A DNA stretch of 33,904 nt from CBDUXP01 sp965371225 [NCBI: uncultured bacterium] (GTDB lineage: Bacteria > Abyssobacteria > SURF-5 > CBDUXP01): the NCBI GenBank assembly GCA_965371225.1, contig CBDUXP010000040.1:1-33904 (forward strand). The letters run 5' to 3'. A model generated the notes under the pieces. It was not told the origin of the DNA and did not search any database. It saw only the letters and a program-made list of their open reading frames with translations. Below, one piece after another: positions 8,391 to 14,980 of the stretch (the stretch's first letter is position 1; each line of letters begins with the position of its first letter). The position numbers and the translations under genes are program-made.

Positions 8391-9694
8391 GGGTGCAGGT
8401 GGTTCAGCATGCGCGGGAAGGGGATGGTTTCGCGCACGTGGGGCAGGCCCCCGAGCCACGCGACGGTGCGTTCGATGCCGAGTCCGAACCCGCTGTGCGG
8501 CACGCTGCCGTACCGCCTCAGGTCCAGATACCACTCGAACGCGTCGCGCGGAAGCTGATGTTCCGCCAGCCGCTGCTCGAGCAGCGTCAAGTCGTGGATG
8601 CGCTGGCCGCCGCCGATGACCTCGCCGTAGCCCTCGGGCGCCAGCATGTCCACGCACAGCGCCACGTCTCCGCGCTCCGGATCCGGCTGCATGTAGAACG
8701 CCTTGCACTGCATCGGATAGCGCGTGATGAAGATCGGCCGGCCGAAGTGGCGACTGAGGATCGTCTCGTGCTCGGCGCCGAAATCCTCCCCCCAGGCGAT
8801 CTCCTGGCCCTTCTCCCGCAGGAGGTCGAGCGCGTCGTCGTACGTGAGCCGCGGAAACGGCGCGCGGATCATCTCGAGCGGCGCCGTGTCGCGCTCCAGC
8901 CGATCAAGGATCGAGCGACACCGCCGCAGCACTTCCTTGACCAGGTGCACGGTCATGTCCTCGGCCAGGTCGATAATCTCGTCCAAGTCCGCAAACGCCA
9001 CCTCCGGCTCGAGCATCCAGAATTCGATGAGGTGCCGCCGGGTTTTGGATTTCTCCGCGCGGAACGTGGGGCCGCATGTGTAGATCTTGCCGAACGCCAT
9101 GGCGCCGGCCTCGCCGTAGAGTTGGCCGCTCTGCGCCAGGTACGCCCGCTCGTCGAAGTAGGTGGTCTCAAAGAGCGTCGTCGTCCCCTCGCACACATTC
9201 GGCGTGAGGATCGGCGTATCCAGCAGCGTGAACCCGCGATCGTCAAAATAGTTGCGCAGCGTGTTGATGATTACGTGTCGCAGCCGCAGGCACTCGTGCT
9301 GCCGCCGCGAGCGCAACCAGAGATGCCGCCGCTTCATGAGGAAGTCGGTGCCGTGCGCCTTCGGAGTGATGGGATAGTCTTCCGCGAGCTGAACGATCTC
9401 CAAGTCCTGCGTCGCCACTTCATACCCGCCGGGCGCGCGCGGTTCGATACGCACCTCGCCGGTAATGATGGCGGACGACTCCTGCGTGAGCGACTTGGCG
9501 CGTTCGAAGACCGCCTCGCCGCAGTCCGGCTTGAAAGTGGTGGCCTGGACGATGCCGGTCCCATCGCGGAACACGAGGAAGCGCAACTTGCTGCTGCTCT
9601 TGCGCTGGGTGTACAGCCACCCGCGAATGCGGACCACCTCACCCACGTGGTCCTTCAGGTCGCACACGTACACGACCGGCGGCGCGTCTGGCAT
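8387..9694 (-). CDS. asnS: Asparaginyl-tRNA synthetase
   Basis: Predicted 435 residues, class IIb synthetase. The N-terminal OB-fold (about 18-105) contains the anticodon-binding strand set. The segment PITPKAHG followed by [15 protein letters not shown] is typical of bacterial AsnRS. Motif 2 is [12 protein letters not shown], motif 3 is GFGLGIERT near residue 405, and the C-terminal IPFPR is the usual AsnRS ending. It charges tRNA-Asn directly. AspRS is excluded by the lack of the large GAD insertion; LysRS is excluded by the motif 2 sequence. The upstream extended -10 ends nine bases before the ATG and there is no Shine-Dalgarno sequence, so the message should be nearly leaderless. The secreted transglutaminase-like gene is coupled downstream. 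Confidence 0.93.
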   Translation of the reverse strand: MPDAPPVVYVCDLKDHVGEVVRIRGWLYTQRKSSSKLRFLVFRDGTGIVQATTFKPDCGEAVFERAKSLTQESSAIITGEVRIEPRAPGGYEVATQDLEIVQLAEDYPITPKAHGTDFLMKRRHLWLRSRRQHECLRLRHVIINTLRNYFDDRGFTLLDTPILTPNVCEGTTTLFETTYFDERAYLAQSGQLYGEAGAMAFGKIYTCGPTFRAEKSKTRRHLIEFWMLEPEVAFADLDEIIDLAEDMTVHLVKEVLRRCRSILDRLERDTAPLEMIRAPFPRLTYDDALDLLREKGQEIAWGEDFGAEHETILSRHFGRPIFITRYPMQCKAFYMQPDPERGDVALCVDMLAPEGYGEVIGGGQRIHDLTLLEQRLAEHQLPRDAFEWYLDLRRYGSVPHSGFGLGIERTVAWLGGLPHVRETIPFPRMLNHLHP

Positions 9695-9703
9695 CGCGTC
9701 GCA

Positions 9704-9712
9704 AGTCTAGCA
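9704..9712 (-). promoter_or_regulatory. Extended -10 promoter (TGCTAGACT) of asnS
   Basis: The minus-strand sequence reads GTGCTAGACT, then nine bases, then ATG. The same 10-mer recurs before the genes at 23917 and 25611. The predicted transcription start is within about three bases of the start codon. Confidence 0.6.
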
Positions 9713-9746
9713 CGAAGCGCCACCGGTGTAATTCGTCTGCCCCCGC

Positions 9747-9755
9747 TGGTACAAT
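9747..9755 (+). promoter_or_regulatory. Extended -10 promoter (TGGTACAAT)
   Basis: TGGTACAAT fits TGNTANNNT and matches TATAAT at five of six bases in the hexamer. It lies 44 bases upstream of the ATG at 9800. It diverges from the asnS promoter, with the two -10 elements only about 40 bases apart. Confidence 0.5.
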
Positions 9756-9799
9756 GGCGCGAGAGGAGACGCCGCGCGACCCGCCGCGCCCGGTCCGTC

Positions 9800-10336
9800 A
9801 TGGACGCGTCCCACATCGCCGAAGCCGAACGGCTGTCCAAATATCGCCTCGCGCTCCTCATCCTCGCCGGCTGCCTCGTCCTCGCCGGCATCATCCCCTG
9901 GGTGCGGGACGTCCGCGCGCAACGCAAGCAGCAGTGGTTCGAGCAACTGGCCATGGACCGCTACCGGCTCACGGGGGCGGGCAAGGCCAGGATGCGGACT
10001 CACCTGGAGCAGGAACTGCCGCAGGACCAGGCACAGGAACAGATCACGCGCATGAATCTGGACAAGCCGCCCGTGGGTGGGCGGCCGCCCGAACCGCGCA
10101 CCATCAATCCCCTCCCGCCGACGGTGACGTGGATCGCGTTCCTGTTCGCGGGCGCGGCGGTCTTCGCGTCCGACGGCATACACCGGCGGCAGCTCGCGTT
10201 GATCCAGGCGGTGGCCGACGCGCGCCGCACCGTGCGCGAGGAGCGTGAACGGCAGGAGCGGGACGCCGCGACGCCCGCGCAGCCGGCGCCGAGACCGGAC
10301 GCAACCGCACACGCACCTGACAACCAATCCGTGTAG
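9800..10336 (+). CDS. Small two-helix membrane protein of unknown function
   Basis: Predicted 178 residues. One hydrophobic helix lies at about 17-36 and a second at about 109-125. Between them is a charged loop (rich in Gln, Arg and Glu), and the C-terminal tail is Arg/Glu-rich and probably helical, followed by a Pro/Ala-rich end. No family is recognised. The frame is open far upstream only because it runs antisense to asnS; the ATG at 9800 follows the promoter and starts just before the first helix. The gene is transcribed alone and is convergent with the acyl-CoA dehydrogenase. Confidence 0.6.
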   Translation: MDASHIAEAERLSKYRLALLILAGCLVLAGIIPWVRDVRAQRKQQWFEQLAMDRYRLTGAGKARMRTHLEQELPQDQAQEQITRMNLDKPPVGGRPPEPRTINPLPPTVTWIAFLFAGAAVFASDGIHRRQLALIQAVADARRTVREERERQERDAATPAQPAPRPDATAHAPDNQSV

Positions 10337-10339
10337 GGT

Positions 10340-10355
10340 ACGGATGCCAATCCGT
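10340..10355. terminator. Hairpin between convergent genes
   Basis: ACGGAT-GCCA-ATCCGT is a perfect six-base-pair stem with a four-base loop in the 27-base gap between two converging genes. The right arm belongs to CCAATCCGTG, which also occurs at 10324-10333. No U-tract is present; a bidirectional terminator role is inferred from position only. Confidence 0.35.
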
Positions 10356-10363
10356 GCCGCTGA

Positions 10364-11539
10364 TCAGTAACTCTTCGGCAGGCCGAGCACGTGTTCCGCG
10401 ATGAAGTTGAGCGCCATCTCCTGGGAGACGGGCACGAGGCGCAACAGCCGTGCCTCCCGCCAGTAGCGCTCCACGTGATACTCCTTCGCGTAGCCGAAGC
10501 CGCCGAAGGTCTGCATGGCGCGGTCGCACGCGCGGAACGCCGCGTCCGCCGCGCGCAGCTTCGCCACGTTCGCCAGCGCCCCGATGTCCTTCCGCGGCAG
10601 CCCGGTGTCGAACGCCCACGCCGCCTTCTGCCACAGCAGATCCGCCGCTTCCAGCTCGCTGTATGAGTCGGCCAGCGGGTGCGCGATCGCCTGGTTCTGG
10701 CCGATGGGGCGGTCGAACACGATGCGCTCGTTCGCGTACGCGACCGCGGCGTCGATCGCGCGGCGCCCCAGCCCTACCGCCTCGGCAGCGATGACGATGC
10801 GCTCCGGGTTGATGCCGTCGAGCAAGTGATAGAACCCGCGGCCCACCTCGCCCACCACGTCCGTCACCGGCACGGGCAAGTCCCGAATGAACACCTCGTT
10901 CGAATTGACGGCGTTGCGCCCGAGCTTCGGGATAGGCCGAATGTCGCAATAGTCCCGGTCCAGGTCCGCGAGGAACAACGTCATCCCCTCGAAGGGCTTG
11001 CTGCATTCCTCGCGCGGGGTCGTGCGCGTGAGCAGCAGGATCTTCTGGCACTGCTGCGCCTTCGTGTTCCACACCTTCGTCCCGCTGATAATGAACTGAT
11101 CCCCGTCGCGCCGCGCGAACGTGGTGATGCGGGACGTATCCGTGCCCGCGTTCGGTTCGGTCACGCCGAACGACACGTGCAACTCGCCCGTCGCCGTCGG
11201 CGGCAGGTACTGCTGCTTCATGCGGTCCGAGCCGTGGTGGATCACCGGCCCCATGCCGAAGATGGTCAGGTGCAGAGTGGAAGCGGCATTCATGCCCCCC
11301 GCGCTCCCGCCCACGGCGCGCAGCAGCGTGCCCGCGTGCCGGACGCCGAGCCCCGCGCCGCCGTACTCCTCCGGCACGAGCACCCCCATCCAGCCCTGCT
11401 CGGCGAACGCGTTGTAGAACTCCCACGGAAACTCACACGCCTCGTCGTGCGCGCTCCAGTACCCGTCATCGAACTGCCCGGCCAGCTTCGTGGCCTCCTG
11501 TTGCACGCTGTCCAGGTCCGCGTCGACCGAGAAATCCAT
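10364..11539 (-). CDS. Acyl-CoA dehydrogenase
   Basis: Predicted 391 residues, normal for the family, with all three domains. The N-terminal helical part contains PEEYGGAGLG. The beta domain has the FAD-binding signature VTEPNAGTD, and the C-terminal helical part has FGGFGYAKEYHVERYWREAR. The usual catalytic Glu near the C-terminus (YEGT in medium-chain enzymes) is absent: the aligned stretch reads LVPVSQE. A Glu in NPERIVIA sits where isovaleryl-CoA and long-chain dehydrogenases keep their catalytic base, so the enzyme is probably active with branched or longer acyl-CoA. The ATG at 11539 is chosen because a TTG further upstream lies inside the -10 element. No electron-transfer flavoprotein gene is nearby. 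Confidence 0.87.
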   Translation of the reverse strand: MDFSVDADLDSVQQEATKLAGQFDDGYWSAHDEACEFPWEFYNAFAEQGWMGVLVPEEYGGAGLGVRHAGTLLRAVGGSAGGMNAASTLHLTIFGMGPVIHHGSDRMKQQYLPPTATGELHVSFGVTEPNAGTDTSRITTFARRDGDQFIISGTKVWNTKAQQCQKILLLTRTTPREECSKPFEGMTLFLADLDRDYCDIRPIPKLGRNAVNSNEVFIRDLPVPVTDVVGEVGRGFYHLLDGINPERIVIAAEAVGLGRRAIDAAVAYANERIVFDRPIGQNQAIAHPLADSYSELEAADLLWQKAAWAFDTGLPRKDIGALANVAKLRAADAAFRACDRAMQTFGGFGYAKEYHVERYWREARLLRLVPVSQEMALNFIAEHVLGLPKSY

Positions 11540-11557
11540 CCCGCTGCCCCCTGCCCG

Positions 11558-11573
11558 GCGCGGTGCACCGCGC
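11558..11573. promoter_or_regulatory. 16-bp perfect palindrome in the acyl-CoA dehydrogenase leader
   Basis: GCGCGGTGCACCGCGC is a perfect palindrome between the -10 element and the start codon of the dehydrogenase gene. The position suits a repressor operator (for example of a TetR- or GntR-type fatty acid regulator) or an mRNA hairpin. No candidate regulator is adjacent. Confidence 0.4.
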
Positions 11574-11586
11574 TCCGTGGGGAGCA

Positions 11587-11592
11587 ATTGTA
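11587..11592 (-). promoter_or_regulatory. -10 element TACAAT before the acyl-CoA dehydrogenase
   Basis: On the minus strand TACAAT matches the -10 consensus at five of six bases. Transcription would begin near 11580, giving a leader of about 40 bases that holds the palindrome. No TG extension and no clear -35 are seen. Confidence 0.4.
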
Positions 11593-11620
11593 CTGAATGC
11601 GGGCGGGCGAGGCGCGCGGA

Positions 11621-12106
11621 CTAGGCGGAAGCGGCCTTCGAGCCGGGTAACTCCAGCCAACCGGCGGCCCAGTCGAGAAAGCTGTCCGGCCCGGCGATCT
11701 CGATCGCCGCGGGCCCCACGTCGGTCGCGTGGCGGATGGTCAAGAACGAACAGCAGTCCGCTTCTTTGGCGATCATCTCGTCGGCCAGCGCCTTGGTCCG
11801 CCGCGGCGACAGGTTCACGACGAACCGCACGACCTCGCCGTCACGCTGCACGGCGGCCACGTGGGGCATGACGGTCTCGCGATACCACTCGCGCCGAAGG
11901 GCGAGTTCGTCCGCCGGCAAGCCGCAGACGGCATGTTCGAGCCGCACCAGCGACTCGGTGCCGCCGGAGAGGCCGAGCACCCCGGCCGCGGCGCCGACGA
12001 GCAACGCGCCGATGACCGTGCGGCGGCGTGTCAGGGGGCCGGCGGCGGCTGGGGTGTCCGGCGTAGAGTCGGGGGTTTCCGGCTCGGGCTGGGTGTCAGG
12101 CGTCAC
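11621..12106 (-). CDS. Membrane-anchored or Tat-exported vicinal-cysteine protein
   Basis: Predicted 161 residues. A Pro/Thr/Asp-rich N-terminus of 25 residues is followed by TRRR and a hydrophobic helix (about 30-48), which could be a Tat signal or an uncleaved anchor. The outside domain has Cys61 in AVCGLPADEL and the vicinal pair Cys118-Cys119 in KEADCCSFL, then a short beta-rich end. Small proteins with this Cys plus ExxCCxFL pattern are often seen beside MerR-type regulators; their function is not established, and metal or thiol binding is a reasonable guess. The GTG start is preceded by AGGAGG at a good distance. The gene diverges from a SoxR-like regulator gene and is its most likely target. 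Confidence 0.6.
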   Translation of the reverse strand: MTPDTQPEPETPDSTPDTPAAAGPLTRRRTVIGALLVGAAAGVLGLSGGTESLVRLEHAVCGLPADELALRREWYRETVMPHVAAVQRDGEVVRFVVNLSPRRTKALADEMIAKEADCCSFLTIRHATDVGPAAIEIAGPDSFLDWAAGWLELPGSKAASA

Positions 12107-12160
12107 GATCGTCCTCCTGCGCGGTCCGTTCCATGGGCTATAGGCGACCGCTACTGGACA

Positions 12161-12191
12161 ACCGTAGCACTTCAAGTTAACTTTAACGCAA
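12161..12191 (-). promoter_or_regulatory. SoxR/MerR-type operator-promoter with a 19-bp spacer
   Basis: AAGTTAACTT (12174-12183) is a perfect palindrome, extended to TTCAAGTTAACTTTAA. It matches most of the known SoxR box CCTCAAGTTAACTTGAGG. On the minus strand TTGCGT (12191-12186) and TACGGT (12166-12161) are exactly 19 bases apart with the dyad between them. That is the over-long spacer that MerR-family activators untwist. The arrangement predicts activation of the vicinal-cysteine gene by the divergent regulator. Confidence 0.68.
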
Positions 12192-12208
12192 GCGATATTG
12201 GAGGAACC

Positions 12209-12604
12209 ATGACGGAACTGGGCATCAGCGACGTGGCCGAGCGGGCGGACCTGCGAGCCTCGGCCATCCGGTACTACGAAAGCGTGGGCCTGCTCCCCAA
12301 GCCGCGCCGGGTCAGCGGCCAGCGGCGCTACGACCCCGGCGTGCTCGACCGGCTCGCCGTCATCCAACTGGCGCAGGAGGCCGGCTTCACGCTCAAGGAA
12401 ATCCGCACCCTCCTGCACGGCTTCTCCCAGAAGACCAGCGCGGGCACGCGCTGGCGCAAGCTGGCGGAGCGCAAGCTGCCGGAAGTAGAAGAGGCCATCG
12501 CCCGCGCACAGGCCATGAAGCGCATGCTGGAAGAGCTGCTCCACTGCGGCTGCCTGGACCTGGACCAGTGCGGCCGCGCCGCGCGGAAGCTGAATGGCCG
12601 CTGA
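12209..12604 (+). CDS. MerR-family regulator, SoxR-like with one cluster cysteine missing
   Basis: Predicted 131 residues. The N-terminal winged helix (about 5-70) carries the MerR hallmarks RYYESVGLL and RRY, followed by a dimerisation helix (about 82-112). The C-terminal LHCGCLDLDQC contains Cys113, Cys115 and Cys121, the CxCx5C part of the SoxR [2Fe-2S] site (CX2CXCX5C). The position of the first SoxR cysteine is Leu110. The protein is shorter than SoxR (about 150 residues). It could sense redox-active compounds, thiols or a metal through three cysteines. GGAGG lies at the right distance before the ATG. A SoxR-type box stands directly upstream, shared with the divergent gene, and a methyltransferase follows 49 bases downstream. 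Confidence 0.8.
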   Translation: MTELGISDVAERADLRASAIRYYESVGLLPKPRRVSGQRRYDPGVLDRLAVIQLAQEAGFTLKEIRTLLHGFSQKTSAGTRWRKLAERKLPEVEEAIARAQAMKRMLEELLHCGCLDLDQCGRAARKLNGR

Positions 12605-12653
12605 AGTATGATGCCGGCCGCCGGGGGGGTGTCCCCTAACGGAGGATGTACGC

Positions 12654-13733
12654 ATGAGTGAGGTGACAACGCAGTTTGATCGAGCGAAGGCGGAGGCGTT
12701 TGCCGAGCGCATGGTGGGCGTGCTGAACACCGGCGCCTTGGCGCTCATGACCAGCCTCGGCCACCGCACGGGGCTCTTCGACACGATGGCGACGCTGCCG
12801 CCGTCCACGAGCCAACAGATCGCCGAGGCGGCGACGCTGAACGAGCGCTACGTGCGCGAGTGGCTGGGCGCGATGGTCACCGGCCGGATCGTGGAGTACG
12901 ACCCGGACGGCCAGACGTATCGCCTGCCGCCGGAGCACGCCACATGCGTCACGCGCGCGGCAGGCGGGAACAACCTTGCGCAGACGATCCAGTTCCTACC
13001 GATGATGGGGGGCGTGGAAGACGGCATTGTGGACAGCTTCCGCCACGGTGGCGGCGTGCCCTACTCCGCGTTCGGGCGATTTCACGAAGTCATGGCCGAG
13101 GAAAGCTTGCAGACGGTCTGCGCCAACCTGATCGACCTTGCGTTACCGCTGATTGATGGCCTGGTGCCGCGGCTGGAAGCGGGTATCGACGTCCTGGACG
13201 TGGGCTGCGGCCGGGGGCGCGCCGTCTGCCTCATGGCGGAGCATTTTCCGAACAGCCGGTTTGCCGGGTACGACTTCTCCGAGGAAGCCATCGCGAACGC
13301 GCGCGAGGAGGCGGCCCGGCGCGGGTTGAAGAACGCGCGCTTCGAAGTGAAGGATGCGGCCGCTGTCGATGAAGCCGGGCGCTACGACTTCGTTACCACC
13401 TTCGATGCGGTCCACGACCAGGCGGATCCGGCGGGCATGCTTGCAGCGGTCAGCAGCGCGCTCAAGGAAGACGGCGTTTACCTCATGCAGGACATCGCCG
13501 CCTCCAGCCACCTGCACGAGAACCTGGACCACATGCTCGGCCCGTTCCTCTACACCATTTCCACCATGCACTGCATGACTGTGTCCCTCGCGCTCGACGG
13601 CGTAGGGCTTGGCACCGTCTGGGGCAAGCAGAAAGCCGTCGAGATGCTCGGCGCCGCCGGGTTCGCGCACGTGGACGTGCAGCAGCTCGAGGGCGACGTC
13701 ATGAACTACTGGTACGTCTGCCGGAAGCACTAG
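12654..13733 (+). CDS. SAM-dependent methyltransferase with N-terminal winged helix (Rv2258c-like)
   Basis: Predicted 359 residues. Residues 20-95 form a winged-helix-like dimerisation domain (SLGHRTGLFD, then SQQIAEAATL and ERYVREWLGAM), as in the Rv2258c and O-methyltransferase-like groups. The class I SAM fold starts at VLDVGCGRGRA (180-190), with the acidic residue of motif II in AGYDFSE (204-210) and the motif IV region around TTFDAVHD. The substrate is unknown; a small molecule is likelier than DNA. GGAGG lies eight bases before the ATG. TATGAT at 12607-12612 could give it a promoter of its own, but co-transcription with the regulator 49 bases upstream is also possible, so a link to redox or toxic-compound response is inferred. 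Confidence 0.8.
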   Translation: MSEVTTQFDRAKAEAFAERMVGVLNTGALALMTSLGHRTGLFDTMATLPPSTSQQIAEAATLNERYVREWLGAMVTGRIVEYDPDGQTYRLPPEHATCVTRAAGGNNLAQTIQFLPMMGGVEDGIVDSFRHGGGVPYSAFGRFHEVMAEESLQTVCANLIDLALPLIDGLVPRLEAGIDVLDVGCGRGRAVCLMAEHFPNSRFAGYDFSEEAIANAREEAARRGLKNARFEVKDAAAVDEAGRYDFVTTFDAVHDQADPAGMLAAVSSALKEDGVYLMQDIAASSHLHENLDHMLGPFLYTISTMHCMTVSLALDGVGLGTVWGKQKAVEMLGAAGFAHVDVQQLEGDVMNYWYVCRKH

Positions 13734-13762
13734 CGTCAGCCGAACCAACCGGGAGCCCGCTC

Positions 13763-13915
13763 ATGGCGGAAACGACGGAGCCGACCCCGCGGGGCCCAAC
13801 CCTCACGCGGCAGCGGCGGCGCTGGCCCCTCGTGCTCGCGGTCCTGTTGGTTATTATCGGGCTCGCGGTCCTGAACCGCCGGCAGCTAGTATGGACCGCG
13901 CTAAGGTGGTCATGA
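13763..13915 (+). CDS. Small one-helix membrane peptide, probable anchor of the downstream hydrolase
   Basis: Fifty codons from an ATG preceded by GGGAG. Residues 1-20 are basic and polar, 21-37 form a transmembrane helix, and the rest is short (ending LVWTALRWS). The stop overlaps the next ATG as ATGA. DUF3089 proteins usually begin with just such a helix followed by a PPPAPDYA-type stretch, which here begins the next frame. So this is either the first half of a split gene, a frameshifted gene, or a separate peptide translated with the hydrolase. AAGGTGG at 13903-13909 could restart ribosomes on the downstream ATG pair. Confidence 0.5.
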   Translation: MAETTEPTPRGPTLTRQRRRWPLVLAVLLVIIGLAVLNRRQLVWTALRWS

Positions 13916-14949
13916 TGCCTAGCCACAATTTCGAGGCGATGCCGCCGCCCCCCGCCCCCGACTATGCGACCGACGCCGCATGGGCCGCCATGCCGACTCG
14001 CGCGGACGATGCGGACGTGGAACCCGAGGGGACAGCGCTGCCCGAGGCGCAGGCGGACGCGCCGGTGGACGTCTTCTTCCTGCATCCGACCACCTACTAC
14101 TCGGGGGACCAGTGGAACGGCCCCATTGACGATCCGGACGCGAAGCTCTTCACCGACCGCGGGGTGCTGCGCGCGCAGGCCAGCGCGTTCAACGCGGCCG
14201 GCAAGGTCTACGCGCCGTACTACCGGCAAGTGACGCTGGCCGGCCTGCGCGGAACGATAGACGACAACCGGCAGCAGGCGCTCGAACTGGCGTACGCGGA
14301 CGTGAAGCGCGCATTCGAGCAGTTCGTGCAGCACCGGAACGCGGGCCGGCCGTTCATTCTGGCGAGCCACAGCCAAGGCACCATGCACGCGGTGCGCCTG
14401 CTGGAGGAGCGCATCGGGGGCAGCGCCGACGCGGACCGGCTGATCGCCGCGTACTTGATCGGCGCAACCATCCCCCGCGGCGTGCCCATCGGCGGGCTGG
14501 AGCCGTGCGCGTCCGCCACGGATACGGGCTGCTTCGTGGCATGGAATTCGTACAGCGGCGACTTCGACCTGGACACCATCGCGCAGTACAGCGGCGTCCT
14601 GTGGCGGGACGGGGGATATGTGCGGGGCGATCAGCACGCTTCCGTGCAAGTGAACCCGCTCACCTGGGAACTCGGCGGCGGCGCTGTGCCGGCAGAGGAG
14701 AACCCCGGCGCCCTGCAAATGCGCAGCTACGAATCGGACGAGCTGCGCCTACTCCCCGCGGTGACCGGCGCCGACGCCAGCGGCGCGGTGTTGCGCGTCA
14801 GCCGGCCGGAGGTGCGCGGCTTCAGCATGCTCACCGGCACCGGCTGGTTCCACATCTACGACTACCACCTGTTCTACGAAAGTATCCGCCACAACGCCGC
14901 GGAGCGGAGTCGGACGTTCCTGGCGCGGCAGGCCGCGGCCGCCAACTAG
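13912..14949 (+). CDS. DUF3089 alpha/beta-hydrolase
   Basis: Predicted 345 residues. The start region MPSHNFEAMPPPPAPDYA is typical of what follows the membrane helix in DUF3089 proteins. FFLHPTTYYSGDQWN (about 55-70) and the nucleophile elbow SHSQG (about 153-157) mark a serine hydrolase. Further conserved stretches are VYAPYYRQ and a late Asp/His-containing part with FHIYDYHLFY. The enzyme is probably a lipase or esterase-like protein, substrate unknown. The frame begins at two adjacent ATGs (13912 and 13915), the second with AAGGTGG five bases before it. Without the upstream helix the protein would have no export signal, which is odd for this family. Whether the break is natural or a one-base error needs read data. 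Confidence 0.75.
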   Translation: MMPSHNFEAMPPPPAPDYATDAAWAAMPTRADDADVEPEGTALPEAQADAPVDVFFLHPTTYYSGDQWNGPIDDPDAKLFTDRGVLRAQASAFNAAGKVYAPYYRQVTLAGLRGTIDDNRQQALELAYADVKRAFEQFVQHRNAGRPFILASHSQGTMHAVRLLEERIGGSADADRLIAAYLIGATIPRGVPIGGLEPCASATDTGCFVAWNSYSGDFDLDTIAQYSGVLWRDGGYVRGDQHASVQVNPLTWELGGGAVPAEENPGALQMRSYESDELRLLPAVTGADASGAVLRVSRPEVRGFSMLTGTGWFHIYDYHLFYESIRHNAAERSRTFLARQAAAAN

Positions 14950-14965
14950 CCAGTCTCGTAAAGCT

Positions 14966-14980
14966 CCGGGGGGCCTCCGG
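14966..14980. terminator. GC-rich hairpin between convergent genes
   Basis: CCGGGG-GGC-CTCCGG pairs over six positions (one G-T) in the 31-base gap between converging genes. No U-tract is seen. A bidirectional terminator is possible by position. Confidence 0.3.

Noticed and set aside
8391-8708. Extending the transglutaminase-like protein upstream into asnS
   Set aside because: The signal peptide begins at the GTG at 8390; the extra 106 residues only re-read the 3' part of asnS in another frame.
8285-9799. Plus-strand frame running antisense through asnS into the gene at 9800
   Set aside because: The part before 9800 is a shadow of asnS; only the stretch from the ATG at 9800 has membrane helices and a promoter.
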